NCBI RefSeq assembly: GCF_002934265.1 | Contig: NZ_PTIX01000003.1 | Span: forward strand, 310,001 to 374,000 | Origin: Actinokineospora auranticolor | GTDB taxonomy: Bacteria; Actinomycetota; Actinomycetes; Mycobacteriales; Pseudonocardiaceae | Direction: 5' to 3' | Length of the DNA: 64,000 nucleotides | Part shown: positions 56,201 to 64,000 of the stretch, piece by piece | Numbering within the stretch: position 1 is the first letter of the stretch | How the letters are laid out: the number at the start of each line of letters is the position of its first letter | Translations under genes and position numbers: made by a program | The notes under the pieces: generated by a model | Told to the model about the DNA's origin: nothing | The model's database searches: none | What the model saw: only the letters and a program-made list of their open reading frames with translations

Positions 56201-57604
56201 GTGACCCGGATCGTGATCATGGGTGGCGGACCGGCGGGCTACGAGGCCGCCCTGGTCGCCGCACAGCACGGGGCCGAGGTGACGGTCGTCGAGCGCGACG
56301 GTCTCGGGGGCGCCTGCGTGCTCTACGACTGCGTCCCGTCCAAGACGTTCATCGCCTCCGCGGGTGCCCGGGTGGCCTTCCGCGACGCCGACGAGCTGGG
56401 CATCGGCACCAACGACGTGGACTCCACCGTGCACCTGCCGGTGGTCCGCGGCCGGGTCCGGGGGCTGGCGCTGGCCCAGTCCGCCGACATCCGCAACCGG
56501 GTGCAGCGCGAGGGCGTGCGGGTGGTCGGCGGCACCGCCCGGTTCTGCGACGACCGCACCGGCATGGCCGCGCACCGGATCGCCATCGAGACCAACACCG
56601 GGGAGACCGAGGTCGTCGAGGCCGACGTGGTGCTCATCGCCACCGGCGCCACCCCCCGGGTGATCCCCGGCGCGGAGCCCGACGGCGTGCGGGTGTTCGA
56701 CTGGCGGCAGATCTACGACCTGTCCGAGCTGCCCGAGCACCTGGTGGTGGTCGGCTCCGGGGTCACCGGCGCGGAGTTCGCCTCGGCGTTCATCGAGATG
56801 GGCGTCAAGGTCACGGTCATCTCCAGCCGCGACCGGGTGCTGCCGCACGAGGACGCCGACGCGGCCGCGGTGCTGGAGGACGTGTTCTCCGAGCGCGGCA
56901 CCACGCTGGTCAAGCACGCCCGCGCGGAGAAGATCGAGCGTGACGCCGACGGGGTCACCGTGCACCTGCGCGGTGGCGAGACCGTGCGCGCCAGCCACGC
57001 GCTGATGACCGTGGGCTCGGTCCCCAACACCACCGACATCGGCCTGGACAAGATCGGCATCGAGCCGGGCCCCGGCGGGTTCATCACCGTCGACCGGGTC
57101 TCGCGCACCAGCGTGTCCGGTGTCTACGCCGCGGGCGACTGCACCGGTGTGCTGATGCTCGCGTCCGTGGCCGCGATGCAGGGCCGGATCGCGATGTGGC
57201 ACGCGCTGGGCGAGGGCGTGGCGCCGATCAAGCTGAAGACGGTGGCGGCGAACGTGTTCACCCACCCGGAGATCGCCACCGTGGGCATCAGCCAGCAGGC
57301 CATCGACGCGGGCGAGGTGCCCGCGCGCACCATCACCCTGCCGCTGGCCACCAACGCCCGGGCCAAGATGTCCGGCCTGCGCCGCGGGTTCGTGAAGCTG
57401 TTCTGCCGCCCCGCCACCGGGGTGGTCATCGGCGGCGTCATCGTCGCGCCGAGCGCCAGCGAGCTGGTCCTGCCGATCGCGCTCGCGGTGCAGAACCAGC
57501 TGACCGTGGACGACCTCGCGCTGACCTTCTCCGTGTACCCGTCGCTGTCGGGTTCGATCACCGAGGCGGGTCGCCAGCTGATGCGGCACGACGATCTGGA
57601 CTGA
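56201..57604 (+). CDS. lpdA: LpdA-type NAD(P)H quinone reductase / flavoprotein disulfide reductase
   Basis: The 467-residue protein begins at GTG 56201 after GGAGGA. It has the FAD loop IVIMGGGPAGYEAALVAA, the NAD loop LVVVGSGVTGAEFASAF, the FAD-closing YAAGDCTG and the C-terminal dimer interface. It resembles M. tuberculosis LpdA (Rv3303c), which acts as a quinone reductase rather than a true lipoamide dehydrogenase. The active-site segment here reads GGACVLYDCVPSK, with both cysteines of the CxxxxC pair, whereas from memory Rv3303c keeps only one; the C-terminal His-Glu pair of lipoamide dehydrogenases is not evident. In mycobacteria the gene neighbours glpD2, and glpD is also close by here. 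Confidence 0.9.
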   Translation: MTRIVIMGGGPAGYEAALVAAQHGAEVTVVERDGLGGACVLYDCVPSKTFIASAGARVAFRDADELGIGTNDVDSTVHLPVVRGRVRGLALAQSADIRNRVQREGVRVVGGTARFCDDRTGMAAHRIAIETNTGETEVVEADVVLIATGATPRVIPGAEPDGVRVFDWRQIYDLSELPEHLVVVGSGVTGAEFASAFIEMGVKVTVISSRDRVLPHEDADAAAVLEDVFSERGTTLVKHARAEKIERDADGVTVHLRGGETVRASHALMTVGSVPNTTDIGLDKIGIEPGPGGFITVDRVSRTSVSGVYAAGDCTGVLMLASVAAMQGRIAMWHALGEGVAPIKLKTVAANVFTHPEIATVGISQQAIDAGEVPARTITLPLATNARAKMSGLRRGFVKLFCRPATGVVIGGVIVAPSASELVLPIALAVQNQLTVDDLALTFSVYPSLSGSITEAGRQLMRHDDLD

Positions 57605-57793
57605 ACTCCGGCGGAATTCACCCGGTTCGGGGGTTTGAACGCTAGGTTCACCACATCGTGCAAATCTAGCGCCTGACTGCTCGCTTCTCGGTGACTGGAT
57701 TTACACGAGAAAGAGTGAAACTCTGGCCCCGCTCTTTCGATAGACCTACTGAGCCGGTACCCCTGGGGGACCGAACCGTTACGGAGGCTGACC

Positions 57794-57949
57794 ATGCCGC
57801 GTCGGACTGAGTGCCCGGAATGCCTGGGCTCAGGACTCGCCCCCAACCGCAAGGACTTCTGCCCGCGCTGCGGCGGGATCGGACAGATCCCGCGGCTGTG
57901 GGCCGGGGTGTTCGCGATCGCAGGAAAAGACAGAACGACCAACGCCTAG
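57794..57949 (+). CDS. 51-residue zinc-ribbon (CxxCxGxG) protein
   Basis: The short gene has a good ribosome binding site (ACGGAGG, 7 bases before ATG 57794) and codes for MPRRTECPECLGSG, then FCPRCGGIGQIPRLW and a charged tail. The two CxxCxGxG motifs match a single DnaJ-type zinc-binding unit, enough to bind one zinc ion. Codon composition is typical for the genome. Such mini zinc-ribbon proteins are usually overlooked; function is unknown. It is separated by 189 bases from lpdA, has its own upstream region and is flanked on both sides by TACCCC/GGGG palindromes. Confidence 0.72.
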   Translation: MPRRTECPECLGSGLAPNRKDFCPRCGGIGQIPRLWAGVFAIAGKDRTTNA

Positions 57950-58280
57950 TACCCGGGCATTGCCGGTGCGCCGCACTGGGGCGGTGCACCGGACACCCGT
58001 GCACTCGGCGAACCAGGTTCGGTGATGTTCGTTCGCTTCCCGGTCGCTACCGCGCGGTGGCGGGCCGCCGCGGTGGGTGGCCGGGGGTGGACCGTGCCGG
58101 AATCGGATCGCGCTGAGCGGTCCAGCGGATCGCGCTGAGCGGCCCGCTGTTCGACGAAAGCTGGAAATACCCCAGGGGTAGGGGTGCTGGTCGCCCGGGC
58201 GGGGCGGCCGGTGCCCCCGCCGAAAAGGGGATTGGCACTACGCTATTCGGTTGATGCCGTTCTCCGGTCGCGCGCGGAAT
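57950..58280. other. 331-base gap with direct repeats and a TACCCC palindrome
   Basis: No gene is seen. A 17-base sequence, CGGATCGCGCTGAGCGG, occurs at 58104-58120 and again at 58126-58142. The palindrome TACCCC-A-GGGGTA occupies 58168-58180 and resembles copper-sensing CsoR operators, though no csoR or copper gene is nearby. The glpK stop codon forms the right border. Confidence 0.55.
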
Positions 58281-59792
58281 TCAGTCATTCCCCGCCCAGT
58301 CGAATGTGCGCGTGACGGCCTTCTTCCACTGGCGGAACAGGCGTTCGCGCTCCGCCTCCGGCATGGACGGTGCCCACTCCTCGTCCTTGGCCCAATTGGC
58401 GCGCAGGTCCGCTTCCCCCGCCCAGAAGCCGACGGCCAGCCCGGCGGCGTAGGCGGCGCCGAGCGCGGTGGTCTCCGCGACGACCGGCCGGATCACCGGC
58501 ACGCCCAGGATGTCGGCCTGGAACCCCATCAGCAGGTCGTTGACCACCATGCCGCCATCCACCTTGAGCGAGGTCAGCGGCACGCCGGAGTCGGCGTTCA
58601 TCGCCTCGATCACCTCGCGGGTCTGGTACGCGGTGGCCTCCAGCACCGCGCGGGCCAGGTGTCCCTTCGTGACGAACCGGGTCAGGCCGACGATCGCGCC
58701 GCGCGCGTCGGCGCGCCAGTAGGGGGCGAACAGGCCGGAGAACGCGGGGACGAAGTAGCAGCCGCCGTTGTCCTCGACCGACCGCGCGTGCTCCTCGATC
58801 TCCGCCGCCGTGCCGATCATGCCGAGGTTGTCCCGCACCCACTGCACCAGTGAGCCGGTGACCGCGATGGAACCCTCCAGCGCGTAGACCGGTGGGCGGT
58901 CGCCGAGCTGGTAGCAGACGGTGGTGAGCAGGCCGTTCTCGCTCGCGACGCGCTCGGTCCCGGTGTTGAGCAGCACGAAGTTGCCGGTGCCGTAGGTGTT
59001 CTTGGCCTCGCCGGGGTCCAGGCAGGCCTGGCCGAAGGTGGCGGCCTGCTGGTCGCCGAGGATGCCGGTGATCGGCACGCCGCCCAGCGCGCCGCGCTCG
59101 CGCACCCGGCCGAACTCGCCCGCGGACGGTCGGATGTCGGGCAGCATGGACAGCGGGATCCCCATCTCCGCCGCGATGTCCGCATCCCAGTCCAGTGTGG
59201 ACAGATCCATGAGGAGGGTGCGGGAGGCGTTGGTCGGGTCGGTGAGGTGCGCGCCGCCGTCGACGCCGCCGGTCATGTTCCACAGCAGCCAGGTGTCCAC
59301 GGTGCCGAACAGCAGGTCGCCCGCCTCGGCCCGGGCCCGGGCACCGTCCACGTTGTCCAGGATCCAGCGGACCTTCGGGCCGGAGAAGTAGGTGGCCAGC
59401 GGCAGTCCGGTGGTCGCGCGGTAGCGCTCCTGGCCGCCGCCGAGCGCGCCGAGGTCGGCGGCGATCCGGTCGGTGCGGGTGTCCTGCCAGACGATCGCGT
59501 TGTACACCGGTTCCCCGGTGGTCCGGTCCCACACGACGGCGGTCTCGCGCTGGTTGGTGATGCCGACCGCGACGACGTCCGACGGCGCGAGGTCGCCCTT
59601 GGCCAGCGCGCCCGCCACCACGGTCCGGGTGTTCGCCCAGATCTCCACCGGGTCGTGCTCGACCCAGCCCGCCCGCGGGAAGATCTGCTCGTGCTCGCGC
59701 TGGTCGATCGCGACGACGCGACCCTCGTGGCTGAAGACCACGCAGCGCGTGGAGGTGGTGCCCTGGTCGATCGCGGCCACGTAGTCGGTCAT
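58281..59792 (-). CDS. glpK: Glycerol kinase
   Basis: The 503-residue FGGY-family kinase phosphorylates glycerol to sn-glycerol-3-phosphate. It has the expected N-terminal [19 protein letters not shown] (phosphate loop), INQREH-like [14 protein letters not shown], the first FGGY signature region around [12 protein letters not shown], and the C-terminal signature [20 protein letters not shown]. It is encoded on the minus strand 25 bases after the glycerol facilitator gene, forming a glpF-glpK operon. GlpD is divergent from glpF, so the whole pathway is grouped. Confidence 0.97.
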   Translation of the reverse strand: MTDYVAAIDQGTTSTRCVVFSHEGRVVAIDQREHEQIFPRAGWVEHDPVEIWANTRTVVAGALAKGDLAPSDVVAVGITNQRETAVVWDRTTGEPVYNAIVWQDTRTDRIAADLGALGGGQERYRATTGLPLATYFSGPKVRWILDNVDGARARAEAGDLLFGTVDTWLLWNMTGGVDGGAHLTDPTNASRTLLMDLSTLDWDADIAAEMGIPLSMLPDIRPSAGEFGRVRERGALGGVPITGILGDQQAATFGQACLDPGEAKNTYGTGNFVLLNTGTERVASENGLLTTVCYQLGDRPPVYALEGSIAVTGSLVQWVRDNLGMIGTAAEIEEHARSVEDNGGCYFVPAFSGLFAPYWRADARGAIVGLTRFVTKGHLARAVLEATAYQTREVIEAMNADSGVPLTSLKVDGGMVVNDLLMGFQADILGVPVIRPVVAETTALGAAYAAGLAVGFWAGEADLRANWAKDEEWAPSMPEAERERLFRQWKKAVTRTFDWAGND

Positions 59793-59817
59793 GGGGTCAG
59801 CCTCTCGTGAACTCTCG

Positions 59818-60567
59818 TCAAACAGGCAGGGTGCGGTAGAGGAGACCCGCGGCGGTCGCGCCGAGCAGGGGGCCGAGCACGGGGACCCAGGCGTAGGGCC
59901 AGTCCGGGTCGCCCTTGCCGCGGATCGGCAGCACCGCGTAGGCCAGGCGCGGGCCCAGGTCGCGGGCGGGGTTGATGGCGTAGCCCGTCGGGCCGCCGAG
60001 GGAGGCGCCGACGGCGATGACCACGAAGGCGACGGCCGCGTAGCCCAGCGCGGAGTTGCCGAACTGGGGCACGCCGCTGCTGTCGGCGGCTTTGGCGGCG
60101 GGGCTGGTGAGCACCCAGAACACCAGCACGAAGGTGCCGATGACCTCGGTGACCAGGTTCCACGGCAGCGCGCGGATGGCCGGGCCGGTGGCGAAGATCC
60201 CGAGTGTGGCCCGGGGTTCGTCGTGCGCGTCGAAGTGGGGTTTGTAGGCCAGCCAGCACAGCACCGCGCCGAGGAAGGCGCCGGTGAACTGGCCGAGCAG
60301 GTACGCCGGTACCGCCGACCAGGGCAGTTGCCCGGCGCACAGCAGGCCGGCGGTGACGGCCGGGTTGAGGTGCGCGCCGCTGGGGGCGGCGACGCTGGCG
60401 CCGGTGAACACGGCGAAGCCCCAGGCCAGGGTGATCAGCAGCCAATTGGTCCCGTGCCCGAGGGTGCCCCTGAGCGTGGTGTTCGCGACGACGCCCGCGC
60501 CGAGCAGGATCAGCGTGCCCGTGCCCAGCAGTTCCCAGAGGACGGTCTGCCAGAAGGGCAAAGGCAT
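59818..60567 (-). CDS. glpF: Glycerol facilitator / aquaglyceroporin
   Basis: The 249-residue MIP-family channel starts at ATG 60567 behind TGAGGAG. The two pore motifs are [10 protein letters not shown] and [13 protein letters not shown], each an NPA, with the additional aspartate after the second NPA typical of glycerol-conducting channels. Six membrane helices are visible. It moves glycerol passively into the cell, where GlpK traps it. It shares a 152-base divergent region with glpD. Confidence 0.95.
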   Translation of the reverse strand: MPLPFWQTVLWELLGTGTLILLGAGVVANTTLRGTLGHGTNWLLITLAWGFAVFTGASVAAPSGAHLNPAVTAGLLCAGQLPWSAVPAYLLGQFTGAFLGAVLCWLAYKPHFDAHDEPRATLGIFATGPAIRALPWNLVTEVIGTFVLVFWVLTSPAAKAADSSGVPQFGNSALGYAAVAFVVIAVGASLGGPTGYAINPARDLGPRLAYAVLPIRGKGDPDWPYAWVPVLGPLLGATAAGLLYRTLPV

Positions 60568-60719
60568 GCGGTGCTCCTCACGCCGGTGCGCACCTACCCT
60601 GAGTGACCTGGACGTTACCTTTCGCCCGTTCGACTGGCAACGGGTCGACTGCCCGCGCGGCCGCGGGCGGGTAGCGTGGTCGTGGTCGGTCCACCCGCTG
60701 CCGCACCGGGAGGCGAGCC

Positions 60720-62459
60720 ATGGCCAGCCGCACACCACACTCCACATCGGACTCGCCGGGCGGTGTGCTCGGCCCGGCGGAGCGCGACCGGGCCTGGCGG
60801 CGGCTCGCCGCGGAGCCGTTCGACGTCGTGGTGATCGGCGGCGGGATCGTCGGCTGCGGTGTGGCGCTGGACGCGGCCACGCGCGGGCTGCGGGTCGCGC
60901 TGGTGGAGGCGCGGGACCTGGCGTCGGGCACGTCGAGCCGGTCCAGCAAGCTGTTCCACGGCGGGCTGCGCTACCTGGAGCAGCTGGAGTTCGGCCTGGT
61001 GCGCGAGGCGTTGCGGGAGCGGGAGCTGATGCTCACCCGGATCGCGCCGCACCTGGTGAAGCCGGTCAGCTTCCTGTACCCGTTGCGGCACCGGGGATGG
61101 GAGCGCCCGTACACCGCGGCGGGCCTGTTCCTGTACGACACCATGGGCGGCGCGCGGTCGGTGCCCGGGCAGAAGCACCTGACCCGCGCGGGCGCGCTGC
61201 GCATGGTCCCGGCGCTGCGCCGCGACGCGCTGATCGGTGGGATCCGCTACTACGACGCCCAAGCCGACGACGCCCGCCACACCATGACCGTCGCCCGCAC
61301 GGCCGCGCACTACGGCGCCGTCGTGCGCGCGTCGACCCAGGTGGTGGGTTTCACGCGCGAGGCCGACCGGGTGTCGGGCGTGCGCGTGCGCGACGTGGAG
61401 ACCGGCGCGGAAACCGTTGTGCGCGCGGACGTCGTGGTGAACTGCACGGGCGTGTGGACGGACGAGCTGCAGCGCGCGTCGGGCAGCCGGGGGCGGTTCC
61501 GGGTGCGGGCCAGCAAGGGCGTGCACATCGTGGTCGCCCGCGACCGGATCGTGGCGGAGTCGGGGCTGATCCTGCGCACGGCGAAGTCGGTCCTGTTCGT
61601 CATCCCGTGGCGCAACCACTGGATCGTCGGGACCACGGACACCGACTGGAACCTCGACCTGGCCCACCCGGCGGCCACCCGGCAGGACATCGACTACATC
61701 CTGGCGCAGGTCAACTCGGTCCTGGCCACACCGCTGACGCACGACGACATCGAGGGCGTGTACGCGGGGCTGCGGCCCCTGCTGGCCGGTGAGAGCGAGG
61801 AAACGTCGAAGCTGTCGCGCGAGCACGCCGTGGCCCGCGTCGCGCCCGGCCTGGTCGCGATCGCGGGCGGGAAGTACACGACGTACCGGGTGATGGCCGC
61901 CGACGCGGTGGACGCCGCCGCCGTCGACCTACCGGGGCGGCTGCGCCCGTCGATCACCGACCAGGTCCCGCTGCTGGGCGCGGACGGCTACCACGCGCTG
62001 GTCAACCAGGCGGACCTGCTGGCGGCGCGGTACGGGCTGCACCCCTACCGGGTGCGGCACCTGCTGGACCGGTATGGATCCCTGGTGCACGCGGTGCTCG
62101 AACTGGCCACCCCGGAACTGCTGAAACCCGTCGACGCGGCCCCGGACTACCTCCTCGTCGAGATCGCCTACGCGGCGGCGGCGGAGGGGGCGCTGCACGT
62201 GGAGGACGTGTTGACCCGGCGGACGCGGATCTCGATGGAGTACGCGCACCGGGGCGTGGACTGCGCCAGACAGGTCGCGGAGGTCATGGCGGGAGTACTG
62301 GGGTGGGACGAGGACCGCGTCGAGTTCGAGATCGCGAACTACGTCGCCCGAGTCGCCGCCGAACGCGACTCCCAGATAAAACCCGACGACGCGGCGGCGG
62401 ACGCGGTTCGGGCTGGGGCACCGGACGTGCGGGAGTTCCTGGTATCGCCGGTCTCGTAG
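60720..62459 (+). CDS. glpD: Glycerol-3-phosphate dehydrogenase (FAD, respiratory)
   Basis: The 579-residue flavoenzyme oxidises sn-glycerol-3-phosphate to dihydroxyacetone phosphate, giving electrons to quinone. Motifs: FAD loop VVIGGGIVGCGVALDAATRG (about residue 35), SRSSKLFHGGLRYLEQ, the NHWIVGTTDTDW segment and AGGKYTTYRVMA, with the C-terminal helical cap (VEIAYAAAAEGALHVEDVLT, RRTRISMEY). It corresponds to mycobacterial GlpD2. It starts at ATG 60720 after CGGGAGGCG. It is divergent from glpF-glpK and convergent with the XRE gene, 3 bases apart. Confidence 0.96.
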   Translation: MASRTPHSTSDSPGGVLGPAERDRAWRRLAAEPFDVVVIGGGIVGCGVALDAATRGLRVALVEARDLASGTSSRSSKLFHGGLRYLEQLEFGLVREALRERELMLTRIAPHLVKPVSFLYPLRHRGWERPYTAAGLFLYDTMGGARSVPGQKHLTRAGALRMVPALRRDALIGGIRYYDAQADDARHTMTVARTAAHYGAVVRASTQVVGFTREADRVSGVRVRDVETGAETVVRADVVVNCTGVWTDELQRASGSRGRFRVRASKGVHIVVARDRIVAESGLILRTAKSVLFVIPWRNHWIVGTTDTDWNLDLAHPAATRQDIDYILAQVNSVLATPLTHDDIEGVYAGLRPLLAGESEETSKLSREHAVARVAPGLVAIAGGKYTTYRVMAADAVDAAAVDLPGRLRPSITDQVPLLGADGYHALVNQADLLAARYGLHPYRVRHLLDRYGSLVHAVLELATPELLKPVDAAPDYLLVEIAYAAAAEGALHVEDVLTRRTRISMEYAHRGVDCARQVAEVMAGVLGWDEDRVEFEIANYVARVAAERDSQIKPDDAAADAVRAGAPDVREFLVSPVS

Positions 62460-62462
62460 CGG

Positions 62463-63785
62463 CTACTCGGGCCGCTTGAGGTCTTCGAGGAACACGCGGA
62501 AGTCCGCACCCGTCCCACGGGCACGCAGCTCGTCGTCCAACTCGCCCGCCACCATGAGCAACGACGGCCTGCTGCGCCTCCCGCCCCGCAACGCCGCCGC
62601 ACCCAATCGGGACGCCTCGTCCGAGTCGCCTTTCCGGGCCGCGACGACGGCGAGGGTGAGTTCGGCCTCCGCCTTGCGCATCGGTGCCACGACCACCCCT
62701 TCGGGATTGACGCTGCGCCGGATCACCTCCTCCGCATTGCGCTCGGCGAGGTCGTCCTGCCCGGCGATGCGGTAGGTGTCCATGGCGTAGAAGTCCCACT
62801 TGTCGGGGTCGACCACGAAGTGGTTGTCCGGTCGTGCCGGGTAGGCCAACTTGTCCAACAGCTCTCGGCCCCGTTCCAGGGCGCTGTGGGCCGCTTCGGT
62901 TCTGCCCATCCGGGCATGGGCTTTCGCCTGCTGGCCGTAGAGCTGCACGGCGACCGAGCGGGATGGCGCGGCGGTGATCCCGGCTGCCGCGGCCGGGATG
63001 GCAGCGCGGAGGTTCCCGGAGGTGAGGTGGAACCAGGCGAGCATTTCGTGCGCCCACCCGATGATGTCGGGATTCCCGCACTCGACCCCGAGCCCCAGCG
63101 CCATCCGCCGGGTGGCCTCGGCGGAGGCCGCGTCGCCCAGGTCGTAGTCGAGGCACCCGACCAGCAGCGCGAGTGTCCCCGCCTGGCCGAGGAGGTCGCG
63201 GTGCTGAGCCAGGGTCAGGCGGTTCTCCAGCAGCTCGGTGATCCGGGCCAACCACTGCTTTCCCGTGAGCGCCAACTCCCGGGCGTCGGCGTGGGCGTAG
63301 TCGCAGCAGAGCTGTTCGACGGTGATGTCCAGCGCCTCCACCGTCGCCCGGTCGACCGCTGAGGCCCGAAGGCGCTGGAGCAGTTCGACGGTGTCCATGC
63401 CCGTGGCCGCGATCAGCGGGTTCTGCCGGGTTGCCTGCGTGTCCAACCGGCGTTGTCCCGGGAAGTCGAACCACAGGAGGTGCTGGGGGAGGTGGAGGGT
63501 CCTCGCCCAGTTCCGGAGGACTTCGAGGTCGTGCTGCGGCGTTCGGCCGGTCTCGAGATTGCTGATCTGGGTTTGCGTGAGCCCGAGCCATCTCCCCAGC
63601 ACGCTCTGGTTCAGGGGTTTGCCGAACAGGTGCAGGTTCCGGGGGTGGGTTCGGTATGCCTTGAATACCTGGCCGATGTTCTGGCTTTCGAAGGCGGCCC
63701 GGAATTCGGGAGTTTCGAAGAAATCGTGGCGTAGTTGAACGGGTGGTGTGCGGAGTTGCTCGCTGTCGATCCGGGTGGTGTTCAT
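62463..63785 (-). CDS. XRE-family regulator with TPR-like sensor domain
   Basis: The 440-residue protein has a helix-turn-helix at about residues 35-95 (NIGQVFKAYRTHP, LGRWLGLTQTQISNLETGRT). The remaining 340 residues are helical repeats of TPR type (ALTGKQWLARITELLENRL, GWAHEMLAWFHLTSGNLRAA, YGQQAKAHARMGRTEAAHSA, YRIAGQDDLAERNAEEVIRR). This architecture is widespread in Pseudonocardiaceae and Streptomyces, often linked to peptide or small-molecule sensing. Target genes are unknown; a gene on the plus strand beginning at the window edge may be controlled by it. Confidence 0.9.
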   Translation of the reverse strand: MNTTRIDSEQLRTPPVQLRHDFFETPEFRAAFESQNIGQVFKAYRTHPRNLHLFGKPLNQSVLGRWLGLTQTQISNLETGRTPQHDLEVLRNWARTLHLPQHLLWFDFPGQRRLDTQATRQNPLIAATGMDTVELLQRLRASAVDRATVEALDITVEQLCCDYAHADARELALTGKQWLARITELLENRLTLAQHRDLLGQAGTLALLVGCLDYDLGDAASAEATRRMALGLGVECGNPDIIGWAHEMLAWFHLTSGNLRAAIPAAAAGITAAPSRSVAVQLYGQQAKAHARMGRTEAAHSALERGRELLDKLAYPARPDNHFVVDPDKWDFYAMDTYRIAGQDDLAERNAEEVIRRSVNPEGVVVAPMRKAEAELTLAVVAARKGDSDEASRLGAAALRGGRRSRPSLLMVAGELDDELRARGTGADFRVFLEDLKRPE

Positions 63786-63980
63786 CGAAACCCCTTGCCC
63801 GTCGCGGTTCCGGCGCGAATTCGGTCGAACACCAGGCTACACGGGGTGTCGAGCCCGCACTTCGCGGTTGGATCCGGGCTGGCGGGCGCGGTTCGACCTG
63901 GCGATATGTCGGCCTGGGAATATCTTATTCAGATCGCGGTATGGCGTTCTTGCTCAGGTCGCCGGGAGGAGAGTTGACAC

Positions 63981-64000
63981 GTGGTGCAACAGGCGACGGG
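63981..64000 (+). CDS. Possible 5' end of the next gene, cut by the window edge
   Basis: GGGAGGAG at 63964-63971 precedes GTG codons at 63981 and 63984. Only seven codons (V-V-Q-Q-A-T-G) are visible, so nothing can be said about the product. It would be divergent from the XRE regulator, a common arrangement. Confidence 0.3.

Noticed and set aside
58168-58180. Copper-responsive CsoR operator TACCCC-A-GGGGTA
   Set aside because: No csoR or copper-transport gene is nearby and the 1-base spacer is shorter than usual; mentioned only as a possible flank of the zinc-ribbon gene.

Overview
The window comes from a high-GC actinomycete. GTG and TTG starts are common, many genes overlap by 4 bases (ATGA/GTGA), and several promoters look leaderless. 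Gene content (paired YbaB-like proteins, WXG100 plus NlpC/P60 module, XRE/TPR regulator, apolipoprotein-like coiled-coil protein) points to the Pseudonocardiaceae (Actinokineospora/Saccharothrix/Lentzea type). That placement is inference. The core gene order recalls, from memory, the Mycobacterium tuberculosis Rv3301c-Rv3319 block (glpD2, lpdA, amidohydrolase, deoD, pmmB, upp, an Rv3311-like gene, add, deoA, cdd, sdhCDAB), here interrupted by accessory genes.

Layout. 1-2.7 kb: a partial gene, a saccharopine-dehydrogenase-like reductase, a secreted ricin-fold lectin and a membrane-anchored unknown. 2.7-6.2 kb: sdhCDAB on the minus strand. 6.9-13.7 kb: a nucleoside uptake and pyrimidine salvage operon (BMP lipoprotein, ATPase, two permeases, cytidine deaminase, thymidine phosphorylase). 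13.7-17.4 kb: TetR regulator with operator palindromes, a cluster of four perfect hairpins, two YbaB-like genes and a conserved acidic protein. 17.5-21.4 kb: a 3.9-kb segment bounded by two 105-nt inverted copies of one promoter-like noncoding element; it holds adenosine deaminase, a coiled-coil protein and a 17-bp tandem repeat array. 21.5-24.4 kb: NlpC/P60 enzyme, micro-ORF and WXG100-like protein, then a Panacea-Fic toxin-antitoxin pair. 24.5-31.2 kb: a Tat-exported intradiol dioxygenase with chitin-binding module, AraC regulator, a deoxyribose operon (deoC, aldehyde dehydrogenase, truncated aldehyde dehydrogenase homologue), a DUF4386 membrane protein and its divergent TetR. 31.4-38.2 kb: LiaF-like protein, uracil phosphoribosyltransferase, a TetR, an RHH/Doc-like pair with a degenerate active site, MerR with two aldo/keto reductases, and a NADAR-domain protein. 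38.3-47.7 kb: FG-GAP secreted protein, a frameshifted gene remnant, phosphosugar mutase with purine nucleoside phosphorylase, two membrane proteins with a divergent MerR, a methyltransferase and a membrane Ser/Thr kinase. 47.7-54.7 kb: methylmalonyl-CoA mutase mutA-mutB-meaB, a small membrane protein and an M20 amidohydrolase. 54.7-64 kb: a 28-bp palindromic tandem repeat, AMIN-like protein, gamma-glutamylcyclotransferase, LpdA-type flavoprotein, a 51-residue zinc-ribbon protein, the glycerol genes glpK-glpF and glpD, and an XRE/TPR regulator.

How it fits together. The dominant theme is nucleoside salvage feeding central carbon: import by the BMP/ABC system, deamination (cdd, add), phosphorolysis (deoA, purine nucleoside phosphorylase), base reuse (upp), interconversion of pentose phosphates (the phosphosugar mutase) and cleavage of deoxyribose-5-phosphate by deoC to glyceraldehyde-3-phosphate and acetaldehyde, the latter probably oxidised by the adjacent aldehyde dehydrogenase. 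Glycerol uptake and oxidation, methylmalonyl-CoA to succinyl-CoA conversion and succinate dehydrogenase complete a carbon-entry block. Accessory insertions carry the most unusual features: the paired inverted elements, hairpin and tandem-repeat clusters, two Fic/Doc-type loci and a NADAR protein. No transposase, integrase, tRNA, rRNA or CRISPR array was seen.
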